DNA from: Cristatella mucedo
Taxonomy: Eukaryota > Bryozoa > Phylactolaemata > Cristatellidae
Assembly (NCBI GenBank): GCA_009760855.2
Contig: WPIO01000122.1
Span: 338,001-402,000 of the forward strand
Reading direction: 5' to 3'
DNA length: 64,000 nt
Shown here: positions 31,845 through 43,200 of the stretch, one piece after another
Numbering within the stretch: the first letter of the stretch is position 1
How the letters are laid out: each line of letters begins with the position of its first letter
Made by a program: the position numbers and the translations under genes
Notes under the pieces: model-generated
The model's database searches: none
Told to the model about the DNA's origin: nothing
The model's input: only the letters and a program-made list of their open reading frames with translations

Positions 31845-32256
31845 ACTCTATAATCCCACTGCTATCACCATAAACAGACCTTAAATCCTTTGGAGACCGT
31901 GCATTTAGTTCATATGCTCCCAAAGCCTGGAACTCCCTCCCGACCTGCGTCAAAACATCCCCTGACCTGACCACATTTAAGAGGAACCTAAAAACACACC
32001 TATTTAGGACAGCCTTTAGTGGGTCCCTGTGATTTGTCCTTGATGTGCTTATACGTGCTGCCACTGTGCATGCTGCCACTAACCACATTTGCATGCTGAC
32101 CCTGTGAATGCCACCCCTAACCATATTATTCATTTAGTTTGTTTTTTAAGCATGATTTTACTTACCATTCAATTGCACTTCGCTTTACAGCAAATGTAAA
32201 GCGCCTAGAGAGAGATTAAGTTCTCTGAGGGCGCTTTATCAAGTGAATTATTATTA
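31845..32256 (+). mobile_element. L2 LINE fragment inserted in element B
   Basis: A 5'-truncated L2 with the KSFGDRAF...WNSLP coding end (plus strand, AAAGCCTGGAACTCCCTCCC), the noncoding 3' region and an ATTATTAT tail. It sits between B's LTR and its gag, so B was already present when this L2 inserted. Confidence 0.85.
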
Positions 32257-32418
32257 TGTAATAATAGGACAGCACAACCAACAGACCACGTTTTGGCAGC
32301 CACCTTACGTCGGCTCCAGGACCGCAGCGTGAGCGAGGCCTCTCCTGATTGGTCACGTTGTTGTGGCTCCGCCCGATAGCTCTGTTATCGCACGCTGTAG
32401 CTGTGGACAGTCACGCAG
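32257..32418 (-). mobile_element. 5' LTR of Ty3/Gypsy element B
   Basis: It matches 27734-27890, with a roughly 19-bp extra stretch near 32393. GCG lies at the element A side of both LTRs, which may be part of a target duplication. An L2 fragment has inserted between this LTR and gag. Confidence 0.85.
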
Positions 32419-32424
32419 TCCAAA

Positions 32425-32548
32425 TAAATAGCATGATATTATTCACCATTCAATTGCATTTCCCCTTTGCAGCAAATGTAAAGCGCCTAGAGAGAGATTG
32501 AGTTCTCTGAGTGTGCTTTATCAAGAGCATTGTTATTATTAAATATCT
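32425..32548 (+). repeat. L2 3' tail inside element A RT
   Basis: GCATGATATTATTCACCATT through GAGATTGAGTTCTCTGAGTG and CTTTATCAAGAGCATTGTTA. It sits between the MPFG segment of A's RT and the LTR of element B. Confidence 0.85.
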
Positions 32549-32549
32549 A

Positions 32550-33135
32550 CAAAGGGCAAATCTCGGGAAACCAAGTCCAATAACCGCTGGAGTGCGGCCG
32601 GAGCCCCGGATGATCCAAATGGCATTTTAAGAAGGCGAATGCTCCGAGCCCAGGCCCTGGCGTAAACGCTGTCGTTTAAACGCCGTCGGATTGAACCGGC
32701 ACCCGTTGGTAGTATCTCTAATTTATGTCCAGGGTGCGGAACACGCAGGGGTCATGGAGGTGGTCAAGAGTTCCGTGCCGTAGCAGCGACGGATGTGTAT
32801 CCTTTGCTGTAAGTGTATTTAGCTCTCCAAATGTAAAGCGCCCAGGAAGAAATTGAGTTCTCTGAGGGCACTGTATCAAGTGCATTATTATTTTTAATAT
32901 TATAGTCTACTTCTATGCGCGTGTCGCCATCTTTCTTGGGCGTGTAAACAGTAGGTGCCAGCCACGGACTTGAGCTCGGGCTGACGATACCCTGCTCTAG
33001 CATAAGCTGCACCGTGATCTTGTTTCGCAAGTAAAGTGGAATTTGGTGTGCTGTTACCTGTTGAATTATGGAGATAGACAAGATTGGTTGTACCTGGTCG
33101 GCGGCGGAATAGGGCTCGAAACTTGTCGGCCACTT
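32550..33135 (-). pseudogene. Reverse transcriptase of element A, first half
   Basis: The minus strand carries a PLYLRNKITVQLMLEQGIVS segment and a SPWLAPTVYTPKKDGDTRIE segment, the standard opening of Ty3/Gypsy RT. After an L2 tail inserted at 32820-32905 it resumes and ends LLKMPFGSSGAPAALQRLLD, the MPFG motif. It is cut off before the catalytic YxDD by another L2 tail and by element B. The second half is at 27270-27730. Confidence 0.8.
32820..32905 (+). repeat. L2 3' tail inside element A RT
   Basis: CAAATGTAAAGCGCCCAGGA, GAAATTGAGTTCTCTGAGGG and CTGTATCAAGTGCATTATTA interrupt the RT frame. Confidence 0.85.
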
Positions 33136-33499
33136 TTTTGTAAGGCTGAGGGCAAATAGAGGTATCTACCTTCTCGTCATCCGCGTTGAACTACGGCGCC
33201 AAGCATCGCATCTCAAGCTCCAATGCTTTGTCTTGCTCCACGATGCCAGCCACTGCCACTGCCACCGCCCTGCAATCCAGCCGTTGCAATTTAAAATGAG
33301 TGCAACCTTCCTTTGAGGGCTCTTGAAATTGTGTTTGAGCCATGGGTGATGTTTAAAAGTCAGTGCCAAAGATCATGTCAGCAACAAGGTCTCTCACGAT
33401 GACGAAGGTATGGCACACAGATCAGCCCTCTATAACAAACCCTGGGTAGCACTGTTCGATGGCCGAAAAAGGCTGCTTGGCCGCCGTCTTTAAGGTCGT

Positions 33500-33620
33500 G
33501 CGATCTGACGGTACGGTGTGTGCGTGTGTGTACAGCGGCAGGCAGCCTCTTCCTTAATTAGAGACGTGCACGAACCGCTGTCGATCGATGCGACAGCCTT
33601 CCGCACAACCTGTCGTCGGG
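33500..33620 (-). pseudogene. Retropepsin remnant of element A
   Basis: The minus strand reads VASIDSGSCTSLIKEEAACR. The DSG triad is the aspartic protease active site, which cleaves the Gag-Pol polyprotein, and the following hydrophobic SLI is typical. Flanking sequence is frameshifted. Confidence 0.55.
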
Positions 33621-34189
33621 CTGGGTTGCGCGACCGAGCAACAAGTCTGCTGGCTCCAACACCAAAACCTTTATTTCACGCAACGCCAGCCAAGCCCAGT
33701 CTACACACACTAGACGGCTGCCGGCTTCGAGGGGTCTCGCCCTCCCCTCCCGTTTTACTCCTCCGAAAGTCCTTGTATTCCATGCATGGGTTGTTTTTCG
33801 CACTGTCGGGCCATTGTTTGTTCCGAACCCGCCCGACAGCTGGCGGCAGTTTGTGGTAGATTGGTGTCACCACAGATGCCGCCAACGCATGGATTTGGGC
33901 AGGACTGCCGAGTCATCGTCTGCCCTTCCACCGATCGTGAGCTTGCGGCTGCGTAGGCAGTCTGAGTAAGAGAGCCATCGCGAAGTATCCGCCCAGTGCT
34001 CGCCGGCTGCAAGCGTCGTGTTTCTTCACAATCGATGGTAGTAGAGTTTTCTCGCCGACGACGACAGTCGCGCACGACGAAAGCGCGCTTGCGGCCCGAA
34101 CAGCGTAGCTGTACCGCACAGGGGCTCTCCAGACCCCCCCCCCAGCCAGCCGCGGAGCCTCGCCCGTTTCCCCTGAGGCCGTCTGGTAG

Positions 34190-34711
34190 TCGGTGGGACT
34201 CTGTTGCTAGTTTCGGGCTACATGGCCGAAGCCCGAGCACTCCCAGCATTGCACTTTCCGGCGCACTTTTTTAGCTCCACCGAAGTTGCCTGTCTGCCAG
34301 CGCTTGCAGTAGCGCGCTGAGCGCGATAGCACCGCTCCAGACTCTCACACGAGCTCTCTCGATGCGCCCGGCGCTTCCAGTCATCTGAGCTGGAGCTTGG
34401 CCCAGAGGTCTGGCATCGCTCGACTGAGCAGGAGCCGCAAGTGACACATAAGGATCAGCACCGGCTCGCCGCACGCGGCCTTGAAAGTCGCAGAGGTACT
34501 CACCGCGACCCTCCTCAGGCGAGAACGCCTCATCTAACGCTTCCTTTACGTCTTCCATCATTCGCTTTCCGATTTCCAGCTCAAGATATACGACAATATA
34601 CTCGCCCGCTAGGAATGCCGCCACGTCCCGGCCGTTTGCCGACGTGCAGGCATCAAAGCATTCAATCTAGAGGTCAAGCGGCGATCGGCCACCATACACA
34701 GGCGGGGTCAT
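34190..34711 (-). pseudogene. Gag remnant of Ty3/Gypsy element A
   Basis: Gag would package the element RNA. The minus-strand frame starts MTPPVYGGRSPLDL, meets a stop, then reads FDACTSANGRDVAAFLAG and a YLELEIGKRMMEDVKEALDE helix. It ends in another frame with a zinc-knuckle-like CWECSGFGHVARN whose final Cys is a stop. Several frames are needed, so it is inactive. Confidence 0.6.
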
Positions 34712-34743
34712 TGTAGTAACTATTCTCTCTCGACAATGTCAAT

Positions 34744-35052
34744 AGTAATGCTGTGGCTTCGGCGGCAGCAGCGCTGGTGGAGTCCCTCGGAGACACGAGG
34801 ACGGTCGTGAGCTTTAACGCACGACGGACGGATGTGAGCGATTAATGAGACTCCATATGTACTACTCTCAACGTGTCCATATACGAGAGCTCGACGATTC
34901 TCAGCAGGCGTCGATGTCTTAACTATTGGCCGCCGGTGCGGAGTACATAAGTGCCAGGGCGCTTCGCTACTTGTAACTATTAGCTGCAGATGAGCAGTAC
35001 ACTGTCAGGACGCTGGGCTAATTAGAACACCAGCATGCACCGCCCGCACACT
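34744..35052 (-). mobile_element. 5' LTR-like sequence of Ty3/Gypsy element A
   Basis: It shares GTAATGCTGTGGCTTCGG-type, TATACGAGAGCTCGACGA, GTCGATGTCTTAACTATTGG and CAGGGCGCTTCGCTAC with 25036-25306 and 24283-24565. On the minus strand it starts TGTGCGGGCGGTGCATGC and runs toward the gag region. No clear primer-binding site is seen in the roughly 30 bases before the gag start. Confidence 0.6.
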
Positions 35053-37005
35053 ACAGCGAAAGCCCCACCTTTCAATAAGACCAAGAGTACTGTTGCCACG
35101 TACTCTCTTACGGAATTAGTCAAGCGATTGGTCATCGTTTCCGTGCCTCTCGCAGAAAGGTGACGTCCATTGAGTTCGTCCTTGTTTCCCGCGGAAAAAT
35201 TTGAGGGGACAAAGTTCATGTTGGCCGTTTTCCGATCTGAGTCTATTCGTCGTACAGGTAGCCTAGCTCGACACGAGAAATAGTTTCGGCAGGCTGTCTC
35301 CTGCGATGTAGTGATAGCGATGGTGACGGAAACGCAAATGTAGCGCCGGACATCTAATTTCTTTTAAAAGTCTTACTTTCGTACGATTTATTTTTTATCA
35401 CGCGCCAAATGTAGAATGCATCGTATTGGAAGGTTGTGAGCGACCATGCTTCCAACCATAAAGTCGCAAACGCAATGCAGCGTCTTCATGATATCCTGGC
35501 GGAACGAGGCCGCAAACATGGCGCTCGTTACGGCGCTAGTTTTTTGCCTACGTGCAGCAAATACGGGAGGGGGGCGTCTGTTTTTTATCACGGCTAGCGT
35601 ATTATAGGCCCAAACCCAATGCATACATGTATGCTGCCAATAGCAAAAACACGGCAACTACTGTTATCACCAGCATTAACAAGGAAAGTCCATAATGATG
35701 ACACAGAGAAGTCTATTCGACAGCAATTGATTGTTACAGACATCCAAAATTAACCTTGGCCTGCACACGGTTTCTTAAACAGCCTAGTCCTCATCACCTG
35801 GCTGATTAAAAGCCCGGATCATAACTGGATGCCTATTTAATGCCTTTGCTTTTTATTCAAACTAACCTTAGGTTATCATGTCACTGGTTCCTAGCTATCG
35901 TAGTTCGGGAGTTGCAAATAGCTCATTTTTGCCCAGTCTTAGTACTGCTGATCTAGCAAGTCTCGAATTAGTTTTCCAGATTCAGGACGGCGTTAACATT
36001 TTCTGTGATCGCTTGAAGAATTCGCTAGAATTGCCTGATTAGGCTCTGCATTCATATCGTCAAAGTAACATAATGATATTTTTAATTTTAATTAGCCATT
36101 TGTTATTAAATTACGGCAACGCGTTTAGGCCTCTATCTGCGACGGAAATTGCAGGCATTCTCGTCATTTTTTTGAGAAAGATGGATGGCTTGATAGCGCG
36201 CCGTCAGGTCTACAAAGCATGAATTTATTTTTGCAGTTTCCGTAGCCGGGTCAGGGGCTTTAGCGAAAAGAACGGCTGCGTGCATGAAATATAGTACTTG
36301 GTACTTATGATTTCACTATCGAGCCTCCCGTCAGAGCGAAGCTGTGGCATGGCAGAGAGCGAAATTCGCCTGAAGTGGCGCCACTTGAAACAGCCGGCTG
36401 AGCTGCCGTCGATGCAATAGTCCTGGCAGCGAAGCCTCGGAGCGGCTACAAGTTAACGTCTGTGCTATTCTCGACGGAAAAATGAACACTTGGCCTCTAA
36501 TTCTGACCTTCACCTCGCCAAGCAGCTGAAAACGAGTATTTCAAGCTACTCGTAGCATTTGTCCTTTAGTTGTTAATTATGCATCTTCGGATACCATTCT
36601 TATTAGCTTGCCTACGGGTTAAAATGAATCCTGCTCTAAAAATGCTAGCTCTAAAAATAAATGTAATCCGAGCCAGCACGGCATCGCTCGACCAGCCAAT
36701 GCCGCTCTTGGATATGCGGTCTTTCAGTTTCCGCTATAGGCCCGGATATGCAGTGCGGGAGCCGTCCAGGTCTGCGTCTCTGAGAAGAATTTAGACCAGC
36801 CGCGTTATCCGCACGCATTCCATTTTGGTGTCCAAGTCCAGCTTTTTTTATATAAAATATAGTTACATTCTCAGTTCTAAAATAGTTAAATTTGTTGATG
36901 AATTCGGCCATCTACTGAGAAATTTCCTAAGTGTCTTAGCTATTTTGCAACAGGACATGCCTTCTTGAAGTTGACCAACCAGTCAAGCAAAGGATTGACT
37001 TAAAA
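35053..37005. other. Unassigned sequence
   Basis: About 2 kb without a recognised gene. Short open frames show no domain. Confidence 0.5.
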
Positions 37006-37009
37006 GGTT

Positions 37010-37510
37010 TTGTCGCTCACTTTTAGGTCACTTCATTTTTTGGCTCCAGCCTATCTCTTAGATCTACTCCCCAACCAGGCCAAGCATCGTACAGCCAGCC
37101 TCTCGGAATCCAACAGTTTCCCAATACCTCGTACAAACCTCAAATCCTTTGGGGACCGTGCATTTAGTTCGTATGCTTCCAAATCCTGGAACTCCCTCCC
37201 GACCTGCATCAGAACATCCCCTGACCTGACCACATTTAAAAAGAACTTAAAAACACACCTATTTAGGACAGCATTTAGCGGGTTTCTGTGATTTGTCCTT
37301 CATGTGCTCATGCGTTCTGACACTGTATGCTGCCACTAAATACATTTGCATGCTGACCCTGTGCATGTCAACCCTAACCATGTTGTTAATTTTGTTTGTT
37401 TATCAAGCATGATATTACTCACCATTCAATTGCATTTTCCTTAGCAGCATATGTAAAGCGCCTAGAGAGAGATTGAGTTCTCTGAGGGCACTTTATCAAG
37501 TGCATTATTA
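37010..37510 (+). mobile_element. L2 LINE, 5'-truncated
   Basis: It starts in the coding part (SLTFRSLHFLAPAYLLDLLP) and continues DRAFSSYASKSWNSLPTC to LKTHLFRTAFSGFL. It then has the noncoding 3' region, TGTAAAGCGCCTAGAGAGAG...TTTATCAAGTG and (ATT)n. The frame is open to its stop. Confidence 0.9.
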
Positions 37511-38155
37511 TTATTACCAACGACCGTGCGACTGCCGACGCAACTGCGGCATCCTCGGACTGGTTCAACCCTCGACGTCAACTGGCAGCCATTCTCTCAT
37601 CGCCGAAATCAGATCCAACGTACGCCACATGAAATGCACTGAGAGCAGTATCGCCGTCGCACCATTCCACAATGCAGAAGTTTTTTAGGAAGCGGTGAGT
37701 ACTGAATTTATTTCGACTCACTCGACGCCGCTCAAAAGTCTTAATTTTCGAATCTCGGTAAGCTACCTCTGCTAACCCGGGGCAGTCCCTATACCATTTC
37801 CCAAACCGTTTCGGACAGGCAGAATACTAGCGACCGCGATGGCGACGACTCTCCGACGATCGTGCGACGATCGGTCCAGCGGTAGTACAGTTACTACAGT
37901 GAGAACTCACTATCGATAGATCGTCCTGCGATCGTCCGCCGATCCGAGCCGGTCACTAACCATGAGTGGATATTTGCAACGCTTAATGGACTCGCTCACT
38001 CAGGGACGGCGCGAGCGAAGCGCCCCAACTAATTGCTGCGGTATTCGCCGCGTGGCCCGATGCAAATTCTTGCGTTTCGCTTTTTCGGGGACCACCGGAA
38101 GCAGCAAGCCACGCCGATGGCTCGGTGCCGGTCGCGAAGCGCCCCACTACCCCGC
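37511..38155. other. Unassigned sequence with GATCGTC-rich patch
   Basis: Between 37850 and 37950 the motif CGACGATCG and its variants occur several times. I see no gene. Confidence 0.45.
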
Positions 38156-39553
38156 GGGTTCGACGAATTACCGCAATCCACGCTAATTAGGGTAGCTACG
38201 ATCAGACGTAAGCGTCGCCGAGCTCAAATTTTTCCTGATATTGTAGTACACGTTCGAATGCATCTGACCACACAATTTCTTGTCGCTTCGCGCACGCGCA
38301 CTTATGCAAACGGGCTTTGGCGCCGGACGCCTGTACCGCAATTCACCACAATCCCCAGCAACCCACCGCAATCCATTCTAGTTCTCGTTAAATCCACACC
38401 AATCTGCTGCAAATAACTCCAAAAAGTCTAGAATACCTACGCGACACGTACAATTTACCCGAAAAATTTCTCGCGAGTCCGCTCACGCGTTTCACGAAGT
38501 CCGCTGAAATAAGATTGCAGTGGCCCCGGCCAATACCACAATCTACCGCAATCCACCACATTCCACCATGCAACGAAAGAAATCTTGATCAAAAATTTCC
38601 TTTTTTGCTTGCATATGACAGTACACTCTGCAACAATTTCATTAAAAAAATTTCGCTTGCATTGGCACGGCCGTTCTCATGCAATGCGCTGCAATCGACT
38701 GCAGTAGCCCGGGCCAATACCGCAATCCATTTCAATCCACCGCATATAAAATCGAAATATATTGCGCCGAGCTCCAGTTTTCATTGCATATTACAGTGCA
38801 CCGTGCTGTGTGCACGACCACGTAAAATAAAAAAAGTGTGCAACCTCGCTCTGTGGCAATAGGCGGCAATCGCCTGAAATGAGCCTGAAAACTACCGCAT
38901 TCCCCTCTATTCCACTGCAAATCATCCTCGAATCGCCATCGCTAAGCTCTAATTGACATTGCATATAGGACTAGACTCAGTTCAAAGTGCATCCACAAAA
39001 TTTCGTTCCATTGTACATACGCGTTCTCATGCAATAAATTGCAATCGTCTGCAACGACCCGGTTCCATACCGCAATCCACCACAATCCACCGAAATCCGC
39101 TGAAATCTGTTACACAGCGACCCATTTAGATTTCTCGTTCTGTATACTCTATTTTTTGTGCATCCAGGAAATTCCATTGATAACGTCAGGTCTCGGTCAC
39201 TGTATTGCAATTAACGGCAAAGGCCCGTGTCAATACAGCAATCTTCTGCAATCTGTCGAAAATCGACTGCACCTAGGTTCTGCAAAGCTAAAGTCCACAT
39301 TTTGTATGACAGCGCACATTTTAAAGTGTGATGTTATACCTAATGTAATATGCCTAATGTAAAATGCTTCTTTGTTCGACTGACTAGGCCCTTAATAGCT
39401 TGGCAGTGACCTGCAAACAGAAAGTTCTAGGATTCTGTTCAAAATAGCTTAAAGTCCTGGGATTTCATTTTTAGCAAAAAGAAATGTGAAATTCGATGAC
39501 AATCGGTACTTCGTGCAGCCAATTGTGGTGGATTGGGGTAATTCGTCAACCCC
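38156..39553. mobile_element. Foldback-like element, copy 1
   Basis: The left end GGGTTCGACGAATTACCGCA and the right end, read inverted, GGGGTTGACGAATTACCCCA form terminal inverted repeats. The flanks TACCCCGC and TACCCGGC are a likely 8-bp target duplication. The inside consists of about six diverged tandem units of 165-185 bp. Each unit has a CTGCA-CCCGG core, then ATACCGCAATCCACC-type repeats, then CATTGCATATTACAGTGCA-type sequence. The right arm is almost lost. No transposase frame is present. Confidence 0.65.
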
Positions 39554-42500
39554 TACCCGGCGACGAGAAACGGTCGGCGTCGACGACCTTGACCTCGTCG
39601 GCCCGCCACTGCGCTCCACTGGCGCAGCACCCGGCGTTGAGCGGAAGCGAGCGGACCCGCCGGCCACGTCCTCTGTCGCGCTCTCCTTCTCCGGGTGCAC
39701 CGTCGACGCGATCGCCCAATCCGCATTCACTGCTAGCCGGGCCAACCGTGCGAGCTCTCGGTTACTGATTTTGCGCCTGCATGCGTTGCATCAATTAGCC
39801 GCACGGCGTGACCTTGCAGCCCTGCTGCTGCATTCTCCCTTTAGAACCGCATCCGAGTCGCATTGAAGCTGGACGATAGATAATAGAAGCGGAGGCGGTC
39901 CCTCTTGTGACTGAACTGAAGCCTCGCTTTGCTGAGGACCTGCTAGGCCGATAGGTTTTGGCACAATGCCGCAGTCAAATATCCGTGCCTTTCGCCGAAT
40001 TATCCGCGTTAGCACAGCGACCCTTTAGACATCTGCGATTGCCCGATTTTGGTAACTTGTCTCCTTCTCGGCCGCCTAAGTTCAAGGCTGAATCCAGGGC
40101 CGAGGGGCCGGGATTTTGAGTCTGGGGCGGCAAGGGAGCACCAGGCTCCTTCAGACCTAATGACGAAGGTATGACCGGATAAACGCAGTTATGAAAAAAC
40201 TTGACAAATCTATTCAACTCGTTCCTTTCGAGCCTTCACACTGACCCTTATTCGTATTTATTCCAGGATACGGGTACTCATTCCGCCCAAATGTCTTTGT
40301 CACGCCCCCTTCGCCCCATGGCTCCGCCTCAGGCTGAATCTATGGCTAGCAACGAAAGCCTCGCTACGCCTGCGCTACAAAAGGCCAGTCGACGCCATCG
40401 TTCTGACATAGCGCTCATGGCAACCAAGGCACGGTGCGGCCGCAGCCCGCTAAAGTCTCTAGGCTGCAAACGAAGAGCTCTTGACGATGCTAGCCATTGC
40501 AGCAGGGGCGGAGGACAAATACTGGTGCAGTTTCCAGCTTTGGAGCTCGGCCAGGGACTTCCAAGTTGCTGGGCCATTGTTTGCACTGACGTACGCTCAC
40601 AGCACTGAAACGCTGCTGCAACGAAGAGACCCGACCTGAAGCTAGCTAGTCCGCTAAGAAGTCTATTCAGCAGCACGTGAGGGCAATGGCATCAAACATC
40701 AGCCATAGCAAATACAACTCATTCGCAGCACACAGAGCACTGCTGCTACACTGCTTGCTGGAGAAAAGCCTGCTCTGGGCTGGCGCCAGGCTCCACACCG
40801 CATGGAGCTCGCTCGATCGATTGCGTCAGACTTGGGGCATTTACACAGCCCAAGTGCGCTGCGCAATACGATCGGCTACGTGACGTTGCGGCGCCGGCAA
40901 CCGAACAGCCAGCGTGCGGTGGCCGCAGAAGCCTTTGAGCCTGGCCCGAACGGGCCAACCTCGTGCGGCGGCTGTTCAGTCCGCCCGCTTGGCCGGCCGC
41001 GGCTATTTTAATCAGCCGTGGGCCCGCTCCGGCGCACCCAGTACCAAAAACACGGTCCATCAGGCCGGCTTCCTGAAGACACTCTGACGCACTCCGCACA
41101 AAATGCATTTGCTCTGTTTTTCGCTCACGCCATACAGATTTTGATTGAATTAGAGGAGCCTTTGAGAGTGGCTCGAGACACAGTGCTTCAGCAGCAATCG
41201 CAGCCTATTCTCGCTGTAAAGCCGACTTATCCCGGCAAGCCCTCGCAGCCGCTACGCTAGGCGGCTCAGCATACCGCAGACCTGCATTCAAATCGGCCAT
41301 TTACGCCGGCTAGTCAGAGCGCGAGGCCGGCGGCGGCTCACAGCCGCACCTCCGAAGCGGTAAAGGTACCAATCCACGGGATGTTGCTTTATCTGTGGCA
41401 GCCTCGAGCGTAGCTGCCCGAGCTGCCGTTTTAGAAACGCCGTTTGCAGTTTCTGCACAGGCATCCGGCCATTTAAAAGCCGCGTGCTTAAAGCTCACGG
41501 CCGGCTAGGCGGGCGATAAACGCTATCGCTAAGACCCGCGGCACCTCAGTAAGGCGCACGGAAACGTACCCAATTGAGACAGTAAATTCGACTCAATGCC
41601 CTTAAAATTTATTTCGAGATTTGACACCGGATTGGCGAAAAGTTTCATTTCCCGCGCCTTCTGGGAACAGCTGGAAATCCTGCGAGTAGCTCCGTGCTTG
41701 GCCCAGCGCCCGCCGGCCGCTACGAATCTGCCACCACGCACATACTGACGGTGCTAGGCGCAATTCTGGCTGCCGCCACGGCTGACGTCTACGGCTGCCG
41801 CAACGGTTAATGTCAGGCGTCAAGGCTCATGCGAGCACTCGTAACGATTCGTAGTGACCGAGGTGCCTAACCTAACTTTGTAGATGCCCTCCTACGCATC
41901 GGTATTGCATGCACAGATGCGGTTTGCGAACACCTACCCTCAGACCACACAATGCCGCAGGCTTGCCCTGATTGTGTCAAATCAGGGCGACAGTGAACGC
42001 CCTCTCGCAGTGGCCAGTGCAGGCTGCTAAACGGCGACCAATGCAGGAAGCCAGGCGTGCGCGGCCTGATTTCTCCGAGACCGAAACGATGACCACGTAC
42101 AGCTACGTCAAAGGTCAATTATACTACAATCGACTCTCCTAGAGGTTGGGAGACCGATTTGGCAAATGGGTGCCTGCAGTCGTTTCGAAGATATGTGAAC
42201 TCGCAATGCTACTGTTCGAGTCGACTCAACCAGTCAGGTCTGGAGGTAGCTTGTAGACCAGCTGTGCCCAAGATGGGAGGCCGGCTTCCTCCTGAGCCGC
42301 GATTAGCTGACTGCGCGTAAGTCCAGCTCAGCTGCGACCTAACCGATCGCCCACCGGCTACCGAATCTCGCCACGAAAATGGTCGCACCGCGCCTGCAGA
42401 TCGCGAGCACCATTGAGCTCATCTTTTCGCCTTTCGGCACGGCCTCTGGCAACGCCGGAGGAATGTTTCGGCGCCAGCTATGACACACAGCAACGTCGGC

Positions 42501-43200
42501 AGCCGACGAAGCCTTTGAGCGCGGCTTGCCACCGCTATCAATGAGCTGTGGGCCCGGTGTCCCGGCGCACTCAGAACCGTAGACGTGTTATATCAGACCA
42601 GATGCCCTACGACACCAACTAACGCACTGAGGAGCTACAGCTTGGCGCTCTGTTCCTCATTAAAACTTACTACTTTTAAATGCGTATTTCTTAGCGGTAT
42701 TTCACCCAAAGACTGTAACACTAGACGTTATAATTAAGTAACGGCGATTATTATTCTGCTAGTACTCATCCTGTTGAATTAGCGGGAAGGGTCACGTGAC
42801 GTTAGGCCAGGCCCACTCGTACCCACTCCTGCTGCTCACCAAGAAGTAGCCTTCAGGCCGAGAGCAGCTAGTGGGGGTTTTGCTTACATGACGCACTGCC
42901 CCTGATTGTCGCACAGGTGGGCTGTGACGCTCGACGTGGTATGCGGTCGGGACGCGCTGCTAGCGATTGTCATGACAAGGGGAGTCGCGGGAGATCCCGG
43001 TGGGCGAGAGGGACAGAGATAGTCGAGCTTTCCGCTGCTCCGTGCGCAGTGGGATTGACCTGTGGCCTTGCTCGTCGGCGGGCGTTCGGTTGCTGTGCGC
43101 GACGATAACCCGACTACAGCTATAGGCTACACGCTTGCAGCTCCACTCTTTTTCTTCTTCAGATTATCTATTTCACGTCTCCTCACTATCCTGCGGTTAG
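39554..43200. other. GC-rich block without recognised gene
   Basis: The block is noticeably more GC-rich than its surroundings. Several open frames of 80-135 codons on both strands show no motif. A segment at about 40860-41100 recurs at about 42460-42640 (GAAGCCTTTGAGC, TGTGGGCCCG and GGCGCACYCAG in the same order). It may be an old unrecognised transposon. Confidence 0.45.

Noticed and set aside
33755-34249. 164-codon minus-strand open frame as a host gene
   Set aside because: It overlaps the gag end and zinc knuckle of element A in another frame; treated as a shadow.
38156-39553. CRISPR-like array
   Set aside because: Units are about 170 bp, diverged, have no constant short repeat plus unique spacers, and the DNA is animal.
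40201-40608. 135-codon plus-strand open frame in the GC-rich block
   Set aside because: No motif, an equally long antisense frame, and no splice context.
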